Origin: Tetraselmis striata
Taxonomy: Eukaryota; Chlorophyta; Chlorodendrophyceae; Chlorodendrales; Chlorodendraceae
NCBI GenBank assembly: GCA_006384855.1
Contig: VCJN01002426.1
Span: 62,001 to 126,000 of the forward strand
DNA: 64,000 bases
Direction of reading: 5' to 3'
The stretch's first letter is position 1; every line of letters starts with the position of its first letter. The translations under genes were made by a program, and so were the position numbers. Of the stretch, positions 10,335 through 21,300 are shown piece by piece. Below the pieces are notes generated by a model. The model was not told the origin of the DNA, did not search any database, and saw nothing but the letters and a program-made list of their open reading frames with translations.

Positions 10335-11646
10335 TCTGGCTGCCCGCGCTGAGTGGGCGAGCGCAGCGCCGTTGCTCCGCTTCAGCACCGCTTCTCTCTG
10401 ATCCCCTCCGCTCCTTGGCCTTCTCGTGCCTGCCCCCGGTTGATGTGTTTCCAGCCCGCAGACGCAGATCTCTCCACCGGTATCCACAGTCTCCGGATTT
10501 TTGAGTTGCTGGGAGGCTAGTGCACTTGTAATACGGCTCGTGCGGTGCCAGGTCGCTCCCTTCGCCGTCGCTCGCGATCCGGTTGTGGCTCGATTGTCTG
10601 GCTGGCCTACTTTTTCCCGCCCCCGGGACAGGACTTGGCACCAGTGAAACCAGGGACCCCTGGTGAAACCCTTGCAGCGTGTCTCTACGACGGCCGTTTA
10701 GGCAGCGATCGAGTTAGGGAAATCCCTAGCTATCCTAGCGCAGGTAGGCGACGCTCCGCTATTTTATTTAAAAAGCACTACCGAAGCATTCAAAAAGAAT
10801 TGCCGGAGCATTATGTAAAGCTAACTAAAGGCTAGTGACATTATTTCCAACACTGTTGGATCACCGCCTAAAACACTGCCATAAAATTCACCGGCCTGCT
10901 TGTCGCGGCATCAGAAGAAAGGTCGGAGCACCGCGCGCGGCGCGCGCCGTAGCTGATGACACGTCGCGTCATCGCGCTGCCGCCAATCTGCCGCGCATCC
11001 GCGGAAAAAGATCAGTGGCCTCCGCGCCGGCGCAGTAATAAAACAGCAAGCAGTGCGTGTGCGCACGGGGCGCGTGGCAGCGGCACTATCTGACCAGCAC
11101 ACAGCGATTCGGCCAGCAAGCACTACCAGCGTCGACCATCCGTTGCTCGCGGCCAAAGGGCACACAAAAGGCGAAGGCAAACGTGTTGACACTGATAGCG
11201 ACAAGATAGACAACGCCACACCAGCTTCGCCGCCACGTCGGTACTTACACTGGGGTGCGCAGGCAGCGGCGACAGGGTTTCGTCCGCCGTCCAGCGGGGA
11301 GCTCGCCTCCAGCTCAGCACCATTCGCAGCGCCCCGGAGCCGCTCCCATCCCGAGCCCCAAGTTGGCAAGGCGAGGCGGCATGGCCTCCCGTAAGCATGT
11401 GCAGCTTTCCAGGTGCGGTTGCCACGGGGTTCACACCCAGGACGGACGCAGCCGCGCCAGCTTGCTGATGCTTGGATGGGCCGAGTTCTTGTTATTATTA
11501 TTATTTCTTCATTTCATATTCCATAATGGCGAGGGCCGTGCCCGGCGGGGCGACGGGCAGCTACCGGACAGCGCACTGCCTCTGCTACTGAAGCAGGTGG
11601 GATCTGTGCGCGTGGTTCGTGGGCCGACAGGGCTGCGCTGGCCGAC
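10335..11646. other. Divergent intergenic region between GET4 and R3HDM4-like gene
   Basis: Holds both 5' flanks. A copy of repeat R1 occupies 10610-10896. From 10920 to 11400 the sequence is GC-rich and may carry 5' UTR or a non-coding first exon of the plus-strand gene: an ATG followed by a GTAAGC donor lies near 11380, but its phase does not fit the next exon. No separate gene is supported. Confidence 0.5.
10610..10896 (+). repeat. Dispersed repeat R1, longest copy
   Basis: Block P (GGGACAGGACTTGGCACC ... GTGAAACC) is followed by block Q (TCTCTACGACGGCCGTTTAG, then GCAGCGATC), a GCGACGCTCCG motif, and the tail TTCCAACACTGTTGGATCAC with CCTAAAACACTGCCAT. The whole order recurs in reverse complement at 38310-38530. 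No open frame is conserved between copies, so it is probably a non-autonomous element or a UTR of one. Confidence 0.75.
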
Positions 11647-13475
11647 ATGGACCCGGCGGAGCTGGAAGCAGCCGGCAAGCTCGGCGCCCGGCGCTTCCGG
11701 AGGTTCGCGCCCCCGATGACGTCGTCCATGCTGATTGCAAAATGTGGGGCGAAAGTAACAGCATGGCCCCTGCTGTGTACCACTAACCTGGGGACTCCGA
11801 CGCGTAGCATCCCGTGACCCCAACTCCCCACCCCCTTGCACCACTTACTGCGTCATGCTTCGCCAGCTTGCACCTGATCATGTCATGTAATTAAGCCTTG
11901 AGGGCACAGCTGACAGTCCCCCCCCACCACCACCACCCTCTGCGCAGGTGGGCCAACGACCGCATCCTGCGCGACCTAGCGGGCAAGCTGACGGCAGAGG
12001 ACATGCAGGGCCTCTTCAGCCCGGTCCCTTTTGGCAACGCGCCTGTCAAGTCGGCCCTGCAGCTGGCATCGGAGCCGCGAGCGTACGCCATCTGGGAGAG
12101 CTTTGTCAGCATTGACATGGACAGGCAGGCGCGCGTGCTCGAGGTGGGCCGGCATGGCTGGGAAAGCGCGCAGGGGGGGTGGGGCAGAGGGGGGAGGGTG
12201 GCTTGTGCCGCCTGGCCTGAGGCTCCTCCATAAGCAGCGCTTCGTCTCACTCGGGTGTCCCCGGCGGCCTCGCGAGCTCGCAGAAATGGGAGGCGCACAT
12301 CCGGGAAGAGCGCCGGCTGGGGCGGCTACCATCCAGAGTCCCGCCGGAGGTGAAGGCCCTGCAGGCATGGGGGAAAGTCAGCCGCAAGGTGCGATGCCTT
12401 CACGAGTGCCGAGGCCTCGCCCCTGGCATGAAGTTGCCCCCACCATGGCCGATGCGCACTCTCCCCCACGGCGAGTGGACCTGCGGGTGGCTCTTGCGCT
12501 GATAGAGAGCCTGCTGGGTGCGCGGCATGCCCCCCCCCCCCCCCCCCCCCCGCAGGCTCGCCACGGGCTGCGCCAGGCGTCGCTCGCGGCGGTGGAGGCA
12601 CTTGAGGCGGAGGTGCTCGCCGCCAAGGAGGTGAGCGAGGGGAGCCAGCCCCCACCCCCGCCTCCAACCCCACCCCCACCCTTGTGTGCTTGTCTGGGGG
12701 CAGTGCGGTCTATTTAAGTAGAGGCGTGTTGCCATCTCAGTGTTTATTTGTGTACCGCTTTTATTGCAAGCCCTTTCAGCCAAAAGAGATGCCACAGGTA
12801 TACCTCAAGTGAATTCAGTAGAATGCCTTCACTTGTTAGACTTCTAGTGCCCTTTATACATCTGAATTCGCCACAGCTGTGAGTGCTATCTATAGTCAGC
12901 TGAATTCCGCTATACTTTTTGGCTGCAATCAGCGGGATACCTGAGCATCCAGGATTTCATCCTCAGTCTGTGCCAAAATCAACTTCAAGTCAAACGATCA
13001 GCTGACTTCTTCTCCGCCTGAATTCGCCTGGTTTGAATTACTTTCCTGTGGTAATCCTGGGAAAATTCTGGCCTGAGCTAATCAAGCCGTGCCACCCTCC
13101 CCCCGCTTCATCCACCAGGAGGGCGAGGTGGGGCTGTGCCTGTCCAGCAGCTTCCAGAGGCTGCTGGTCCACGGCATCGCGGAGTACCACCATCTGCTGA
13201 GCGCCAGCCGCACCGAGGGCGACGGCACCCGGGTCACGCACGTCAAGCTGCGGCGGGGGGAGGCGCCGCAGGCCGGCGCGGGCGCGATTGGCCGCGAGGA
13301 GTACCGCGTCGCGGAGGTGCTGTGCCTGCTGCAGCTGCGCGAGGGGGACGAGGTGTGGCTGGGGGCGCACGGCCCCGCGGCCGACGACTGCGCCGCTGAT
13401 GCCCACGTCGACGAGGTCCCGCGCAGCCCCCACGGCGCTACCGGAGACGCCGCGTGCGACTGGGTGGTCGTGTGA
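11647..13475 (+). CDS. R3H domain protein, R3HDM4-like
   Basis: Five exons (11647-11702, 11948-12143, 12284-12388, 12556-12630, 13119-13475) keep phase and give about 262 residues, similar to the ~268 of animal R3HDM4. Residues 15-105 match the R3H-associated N-terminal domain: RRFRRWANDRIL at the start, then AEDMQGLFSPVPFGN and IWESFVSIDMDRQARVLEKWE. The last exon opens with a short R3H-like segment (SSSFQRLLVHGIAEYHHLLS), a fold that in other proteins binds single-stranded nucleic acid. The acidic C-terminus is not conserved. The first exon starts at the first in-frame Met; an upstream exon cannot be excluded. The third intron is preceded at its acceptor by an unbroken 22-C tract. TGTAA lies 79 bases after the stop. 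Confidence 0.85.
12530..12551 (+). repeat. 22-base poly(C) tract acting as polypyrimidine tract
   Basis: An uninterrupted run of C ends directly at GCAG, the splice acceptor of the exon starting at 12556. The tract thus replaces the usual mixed pyrimidine stretch. Similar tracts occur in the BRWD gene introns. Confidence 0.9.
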
Positions 13476-13553
13476 GCCGCCGGCTGCCAGGGCGCAATGC
13501 GCTTTGCGGTCGGCTCCGCGGGCTGTAGAACCCCAAGGTGTACGCTTACATGC

Positions 13554-13558
13554 TGTAA
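13554..13558 (+). terminator. TGTAA poly(A) signal of R3HDM4-like gene
   Basis: TGTAA lies 79 bases downstream of the stop codon, the expected distance for a green-algal 3' UTR. Confidence 0.5.
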
Positions 13559-14211
13559 CTGCGCGTACCCACCGCTGCAGCGGGGCACGGGGATGGATGA
13601 TACCAGGCTGATCATGAGTGGAATGCCGCAGGAGGGCGTGGTCGTGTGTTGAGCAGATGGGTCCGTCTGTTATACAATTCACAGTCTCCTCAGTGATAGA
13701 CGGGTGATTACATGTGCAGTGAGTTTGGGCGGTCGAGCTGCTCGAGGTGGCCGCGGCCGGTCGTCTGCGCTTGCTGTGGAAGGCAAAGTTGCGTAGTTGC
13801 TGTGACTGATCCGCACCCATCGCTCAGGGAACATTCAGCCAGCACCGTTGCCTTCCACTGCCCTGTGCTCGTGCACCTCCCCTGAAAGCTTGCATTGCTC
13901 ACGCAACGGGGGGCGCGTGCGCTCCGCGCGATGTCGCAGTGGTAGTGGTACTGCATGTTGCTGCAATGTGGGGTACTGAGAGTTTGGGCGTGCTGTGCTT
14001 TGGCTACTTGTGCGAGTGTGTACCTATGTGGACACGAGCCCCAAGTGTTAGCAAGGCGTGCATGGCTGAGGGAGGTGTGCCCCTCACGGCTGCGTTGGCG
14101 GTAGTGTTGCGCACCATCGGTCATGGATGATTGTCCGATTGTGATCAAGAATGGAGTGTTCATCTGGGACTGCTACATTATTGCTATGTGCTGAACAAAG
14201 ACTCTCGAAGA

Positions 14212-14361
14212 ATGGCAAGGCCGACGATCTCGTCTGATGCGCTCTCGGGCCTCTCGGGCTCCGGAGCGCGGCAGAGTCTGACGTCTCGGGTCGCGGAGCT
14301 CTCGGTGCGGGCGGCACGGTTTAACGCCAGGATTTCGGAGCTCGCCAGCAAGGTTAATTAG
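14212..14361 (+). CDS. Possible 49-residue protein (or terminal exon)
   Basis: The frame reads a Ser/Ala/Arg-rich peptide with a heptad-like end (RVAELSVRAARFNARISELA), which could form a short helix. Codon third positions are GC-rich, like the host genes and unlike the flanking sequence. I do not recognise it. The sequence from 13476 to 14211 holds only the 3' flank of the R3HDM4-like gene. It could be a small gene, the last exon of an unseen gene, or chance. Confidence 0.25.
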   Translation: MARPTISSDALSGLSGSGARQSLTSRVAELSVRAARFNARISELASKVN

Positions 14362-14885
14362 GGTCGTGAGGAGAGCGCAGCGGCGCTCGTCGGCTCGTCG
14401 CTGGCCGGGTTAAGCATTTCAAGGACCAGCACCTGGAGCTGTTTAGGCCCTTCTGTGGCTGGAAAACGAGCACTCGTGCATTGACGTGCAGCGCCACTAA
14501 TATTCTTTCTATTTACAGCCACGAGAACAACTAGTACGAATGTTATGTCACTGGGTGAATGCTTAGCACTGACCGCCCGCCCTTGTGCGTATTAACCACA
14601 GCCACCGTGTCGTCTTTCATGTCGCTTGCTCGAGCCCCGCATATGATCACAATCGGCATCGTCGTACGGGTGCGCATCAATGCGCCAACGGCACAAACGC
14701 GTCACCTATACGCGTCACCTATACTATATACTATGGCGGGTGACGGTCAGGGGTTAAAGTGCTTACTCACTCTCGGCAGCGGCTCTCACCTTGCGGACGC
14801 AAAGGATCATATCAGCGTGCGCAGGTCGTGAAACGAAACGCAATTCTCTGCTGACTCGAACAGCGTGCGAGCCAGGCTGGCCGAC
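14362..14885. other. Intergenic, left flank of the copia insertion
   Basis: Nothing recognisable. A short direct duplication (GCGTCACCTATAC twice) lies near 14700. Confidence 0.5.
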
Positions 14886-14890
14886 AGAGG
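14886..14890 (+). repeat. Target-site duplication, left (AGAGG)
   Basis: AGAGG directly precedes the LTR terminus TGTTAA. The same five bases directly follow the other LTR at 22284-22288. Five bp is the usual duplication length for Ty1/copia integration. Confidence 0.93.
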
Positions 14891-15334
14891 TGTTAATGTT
14901 GACACAAGGCGGCTGCAGCTGACAAACAAGCAGCAGCAGGTGAGTGTGAGTGCACAGGACGGCAACACGACCTTGCAGGTCGAGTGAGGAGCTGGTGGGA
15001 AGAACGAAGTGATTTACAAAGGCTAGGTTTCTCCAACTTGGCTGGTGGGCATGTTTGCAACATGCCTAGCCGGTCTGTGGCATCCTGGCCACTGAGATGG
15101 CCTCTAGTAGTTACCGTTGTACCTTGGTTCTGGTACGTTTGATGTAACTTTTCTAGTACTTTATGCTTTTTTGGTGTGGACATGAATGGTCAACAGTCAC
15201 TTGAGCCTGTTGCCCATCTGAGCGCAATCCTAAATGTACCCAGGTGCAGTACCACTGTGGCAGCCTGTTAGAGCAGCAAGAGCAGCTACAAGTCACAGCA
15301 GTTCAGCGCTCTCATCAGCATATTAGTATTAACA
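14891..15334 (-). repeat. 3' LTR of the copia element
   Basis: 444 bp with TGTTAATG...TATTAACA ends, a short inverted terminal repeat of the TG...CA type. Two differences from the other LTR. Its first six bases (minus strand) supply the last Cys codon and the stop of the Gag-Pol frame. Confidence 0.97.
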
Positions 15335-18300
15335 CCCCTCCTCGATGAACTGCATGACCTTTGCAGCAAACTTGGCGAAGAGAGGGTTGCGTAGAGGCTT
15401 GGTGAACATGTCGGCGGCCATCTCCCTGGTTTCCACGTAGTAGATACTGATGTCGCCATTCTTGCATGCCTCGCGCACGAAGTGGTAGCGGATGTCCATG
15501 TGCTTGGTACGACTGGATGTCACGTCATTGGTGGCGATAGCGATGCATGCTTGATTGTCCTCTCCGATAGGGGTAGGGCCGTCAAGTGCGAGTCCCAGCT
15601 CCTGCAACATCTGCCTGATGAACATCACCTCCTGAGTGGCGATTGCCATGGCGACGTATTCCGCCTCCGCAGTGGATAGGGTGACGATAGGCTGCAACAG
15701 CGACTTGTAGCTCACTGCTCCTCCGCAGATGGTGAAGTAGAATCCGCAGGTGGCCTTGCCTTGGCTGGTCATCGTGGCGTGGTTTGAGTCAGACCATCCA
15801 GCTAGCTGCAGCACGTCGCTCCCGCCGAAGGTGATGCCTCGATCAGGGTACTTCTTGAGGTAGCGCAAAACATGTTTTGCATCTTCCATGTGTGCGCGAG
15901 TTGGGGCTGACATAGCTCTGCACAGGCGGTTGACGGCCTCAGTGATGTCAGGCCTGGTGGCAGTGGAGGCGTACAGCAGTCCGCCGATAAGGCTCCTGAA
16001 AATGCTTGGATCGTCTAGCGCAGGTGAGTCGCGAGCATCGTTGCCGACGCTGGGAATATCAGCAGGGTTGCAGTCTGTCATGTTGAAACGCTCCAGCAGG
16101 TCGGTCACGTACTTCCCTTGATGTATCTTGATGGTGCCCGCGTCTCGGTCGCGCTCCACCTTCATGCCTAGAATCCAGGTGCAGGCTCCCAGGTCCTTGA
16201 TGTCGAACTCGTCAGCGAGGTTGCGCTTGAACTGAACCACCCAAGTGGTACAGTTGCTGCAGATCAGGATGTCGTCCACGTAGATCGCCACAATGCTGAA
16301 GGTGTTGCCGGATCGGTAGATGTAGGCGCCGGGGTCGGTCTTGAGTTGAGCAAATCCCTGCCCCAGCATGTGCTCGCGCAGCTTGAGGTACCAATCGTGC
16401 GGCGCCTGCTTGAGGCCATAGACGCTCTTCTTCAGGTGGTAGACCAGCTCCTCTCCGTTGGGGCCTTGCTGTTCAAACTCAGGGGCTTGTGTCATGTAGA
16501 TATCCTCCTCCAGGTCTGCGTAGAGGAACGCACAGTCGATGTCGGTCTGCTCGAGCTCCATGCCGTAATGGGCTGCCAGGGAAAATATGATGCGTAGCGT
16601 GGTGAACTTCACGGTAGGTGCGAAGGTGTCGTTGTAGTCGATGCCATGCACTTGGCTAAAGCCCTTGGCCACCAGTCGCGCCTTGTAGCGTGCCAGGCTG
16701 CCGTCGGCGTTGCGCTTGGTCTTGAATACCCACTTGCACCTGACTGCCTTCCTGCCGGATGGTAGGGTCACCAGTACCCACGTCTTCCTGGCTATGAGGG
16801 ATCGGTATTCTACCCACATCGCCTCCAGCCAGTGTGGTGCATCTGGACCGGTCAGAGCTTCCGTGTGCGTCTGCGGATCGCCGGGTGCCTCGCCTGCCAG
16901 ATGGGCATGATCTCGATTGCTCCATGCCTGGTGGCGGGCGCTGACGGGGTTGCGGTAGTCGATGCGCGGGCGGCTTGATCGGGACAAGCCGGCAGGCTGT
17001 GGCGGTCCGCTGGACGTCGGGGCGGTTGGCACTGTAGGGCGTGCTGGACCAGGGACGGCAGGAGTAGGAGGCTGGGGAGTCACTGCTGGTGGCTGCGGGG
17101 CACCGGCTCCGGCTGGTTCGGGCGTCTCATCTCGCTCAGGCTGGGCGTTTGGGAAGAAATCTTCGTCGCTGTCGCTGGCATCACTGTCACTGTCGGGACG
17201 GTGCAGTGGGCGGGATGCCCCTCCTGAGGTCGATGCCCCTCCGGAGGTAGATGCCCCTCCTGAAGTTGATGCATGCCCTTCCTGCCACATCATCCCCTCC
17301 TGTGTGGCATGCCGCCACACATCAGTGGCAGGTGAAGGGGTAGCCGGCAGGACCCAATGCTCGTTGAACGTGACGTTGCGCGTTGCCACGGTGGTGTTGG
17401 TATCAGGAAAATAGACGAGGTAGCAGTCGTCCGCATGCAAAGCGTCGTAGCCCACGAAGATGCCGAGTCGAGCAGAGGGGTCCGACTTGATGCGTTGAGC
17501 GCGCTGTTGATGAACGTACGCTGGACAGCCGAAGACGCGCAAATGGGAGAGATCAGGGGCGGCTGCGGCGACGATGGACATGGGTGCAGCGCCGGTGCTC
17601 CTGGGGGTGCGGTTGTGCAGGTAGGCAGCGGTAGCCATGGCAAACTGCCAGTACGGGGTAGGAAGGCCAGCATAGGCCAGCATGCAGCGGCCCCAGGTCC
17701 ACAAGGTGCGCCAGGTACGCTCCACCAGCCCATTCTGAAACTGGCTGTAGGGAGCAGAATACTCACGTCGCAGTGCATGAGCGTCACACTCAGCGATGAA
17801 GGCGCGACTGTGGAACACGCTGTCGTTGTCGAGACGTAGGGCACGGACGGTGTGCCCCATGCTGCGGGCGATCGCCAGGACGCGGCGCAGGCAGTCGACA
17901 GCGGCGGCGCGGGAGCGGACAAATAGAATGCAGCACCAGCTGCTGGCGTAATCAACAGCTCCAAACACGTAGGAGTTGCCTTGCAGCGATCTGGTGGGGT
18001 TCTCCCAGAAGTCGCAGCCCAGCATGTGACATGGTGCATCTGGTCGAGGATGACAGGTGCGCGGTCGCGGGGCTGCAGTAGCCTTGATCATGGCGCAGGC
18101 GTGGCAGAACGGTAGACGCGTCTGCGTGGAGTAGTCAACCTGCGTGCCTGCGGTGCCGCGCAGAGCGTCCATGGCGCGCTCATGGATGTGACCGAGCCTG
18201 GCATGCCACAGATACTTGGAGTCTTGCTTCACTGCAGAGACGAGGGAGATGCCCGCTGGGGGTCCAGACCGCTCAATGCGGCTGTGCAGTACGTACAGGC

Positions 18301-21300
18301 GGTCGACGCTCTCCACCGGGAAGACGGTATCGCCCACTTCGAGGCGGCTGCCGCGGGAGTTGATGATGATCTGGAGATGGGCATTCTGCTCCTCAGCTTG
18401 CCGGCTACTGAAGAGACGATAGATCTGGTTGTCAGAGCGGAACGCGAGATCTGGCACGTGTAACACATTGCGGAGAACGACTGTCTGAGCAGTGCCGTTG
18501 TCGTCGGGAATTGTGGTTCGCACAGTGCCGATGCCGACGGCTCGTGCACACAGTCCGTGAATCCAGCGCGGGGAAATGGGCTTGTAATCCGCGAAGTCAG
18601 AGATGTTGGCCACCATGTGAGAGGTGGCGCCGGTGTCAAGCACCCACGACTGCGGGAACGACTTGATGCTGGGTAGCGCAACCTCTGACGCACTGGCCTT
18701 AACGATGGCAAGTGCCAGCCACCTGCCGATGTTGGCATCGATGCAGGCGCCCAGCATCATGCGGCGCTGATCAAGCGAGAGACCAGGGATGTCCAATGTG
18801 TCAGCCGGGAAGCCCATGCTCACAGCCACGATGTCCAAACAGGGGGTTTCAGGCTCGCCGTCGAGTAGAAGCATGCTTTTGCCGGGCACTGCAGGTGCGT
18901 CTGTCGTGGCGGTGGTCATGCGGTAGGCGTAACTGCCCCGGCGGGAGACGAACTTCGAGAAGAGGCCATGCTGCAGATGAGAAGGAGCGGTCCACCGTGG
19001 AGAGAAGCCATGTGTGGTAAGGAGTTCCCCAACAGACAGCGGTGCCCGCTGGGCCTGCTGATAGTGAGCGCGAAAGAAATCGATGTCACGGATGTTGCTC
19101 CATACCACTGTATCGCGTCTGGCTGTTGACCCAAGCTCGTGCGCTCGGACCAGAATTGGCGTGCCCATAGCCTCAACGATCTCATGGCAGCGTGCAGCAC
19201 CGGGGACGTTCTCGAGAATGAAGTTGACGCCACCAGACTGCATCGACGCCAGACGCTTGACGACATCAATAGAACCGTACAGCCCACCAGCACGCGGGTC
19301 GGCGAGCATGAGGCGATGAGGGTTGGCGGCTGAGAACGGGGCGCAGGGCGGTGAGGCAATCACTAGATCGACATGCCCAAGGGACGCCAGTTCGTCGTCA
19401 GTGATGGACTGGACATCAGGGTTGATGCGGCCGTAGGAGTCGTGGATGGCGCTGGCAGGGATCTGATGAGGATGGCGGGCTTGCATGCGCTCCTGCTCCA
19501 CCCGGCCGGCCTTGCGCACGTGCTTGTTGGTCTCGCAGCAGATCATGTCGCCAATGGTGACACCAGCTTCGGCCAGGCCCTCCGCGATGGAGTGAAGGGC
19601 GCCAGCACACAGTGACAAAATCCGAATCGGCTTACCCTTGGTAAAAGCAGCACGGTCGGCCTTGACATCAGTAACAGACGGAAGAGGCTGGAACGGCGTC
19701 GGCGAGCGGGCAAGGGCGGCGTGAGGCAATGGCGGTGTGGAGGCGATGTCCGGCAGCGTCTGGGCGGCAAACGCAGCAGTATATCCACATGGATGGAAGA
19801 AGGGAACGGTCTTGGTAGGAGTGAGGTAGGCCGGGTAGCACACACCCGGGCGATGAGACGCAGTGTGGCGCCAGTGGAACGCGCGCTCCAGAGCGTCATG
19901 CTCGCACTCGCTGTCACTGTCGCCATTGCCGTCATCACCATGGACATCCACATCGCTGGCGGTATCGCAGAGGTTGTCGACAGCAGTCATCATGATCAGT
20001 TGATCAATGGCATCCGGTGTAGACGGAGGGACGGCGTCCGGGTAGTCAGCGGCATCATGTGTGGGAGGTCGCTCCTGTGGCGGGCTCCAGTCACACGGTG
20101 TGCAGCTGCCGCCAGACGAGCTGTCAGTCACCGCGCCCGGCATGCTGTTGTCGCTCGAGGCATCGTAATCCCCGTCGCTGATGCGCAGGAAGGCGCATGC
20201 AGCCTGGCGCGCCGCATGGTTGCGGCGGCGCACAGCATGGTTGCGGCGGCGGCGCAGATGGCGGTTGCGGCGATGAGGTGACTTGGGCTCGGCGTCAGGA
20301 TCCTCAGCGGACGCCTCCAGCGCGTCAGGCTCCGCGGCAGGCTCGCCTGACTCCTCGGGCTCCTTAGACTCATGACACGCCGCAGCAGACTCCACTGGCT
20401 CCGCGGGCGCCTTAGACTCATCAGTCTCCTGCTCAGCACCCATGGCAGGCTCCGCAAGTGGCATGATGGATGTAACCACCACATCAGCCTCGGGGAGCAT
20501 GGGACGCTTGCCATCCGCAATATCCGCCCGGAGCTTGTAGCACTCCTTGCGCAGGTGAGAGCGGCTACAACAGAAGGTGCAATGGGTGATCACGTTGAAG
20601 TCGGTGGTGACGGGCGCCAGACGTTCTGCTGATGTGGGGCAGCTGGGCAGGTTGAGGTGAGAGGTCGCCACAAAAGCAAATTCCTTGGCCACGTGGGCAT
20701 GCTCCTTGTCGCCAACGGCGTCAGGGCGGCCGCGGCCGTCTCCTGCAGGTGGGTTGCGATCAGGGTGAACACGGCCCGCGGCCTTGTCCCGGGCGTAGCT
20801 TCGGCAGTCACGCTTCGGGTGGCCAGGGATGCCACAGTAATAGCAGCGGCGCTTGTTGACGCCGGGGCGGTCTGACGGCTGCGTAGACGAGTGGCCAGTG
20901 CCGCCGGACGCCAAGGAAGACAGCATGGCGGCGAGCTTGGACATGGTTGCATCTTCAGCGCCGGGCTGAGGAGGAGAGAGCTCCTCTTTGAGTCTTGCGA
21001 CCAGGGCAGTGAGATCAGCCTCACTCAATTTGCCATCCTTCACGGCACTCGGCTGCGACGGGGGCGGCGCGGCCAGGAATGCTGCAGCAGTTGACTCGGC
21101 GGCAGGCGCACGGGAGGTGAGACGGACAGCCTTCGCTGCCTCAAGGAAGGTGTCAGGCCTGCTGCGAAGAAGGTGGTCGTACTCAGACTTGAAGTCAGGT
21201 TGACGCAGACCATCACGGAAGTGGTTGATCAGCTTGGCGTCAGGGACAATCGTGCCGGCTCTGTCAAGCATCAGGCGGGCAAGCATCAGGCGGGCGATGA

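Noticed and set aside
13038-13820. 260-residue antisense frame over the R3HDM4-like last exon
   Set aside because: A GC-rich mirror of a real exon. The plus strand carries the conserved domain, and the antisense product resembles nothing.
14893-15183. 96-residue frame found identically in both LTRs
   Set aside because: It is preserved because the LTRs are young copies of each other. No domain is visible, and it spans LTR regulatory sequence.
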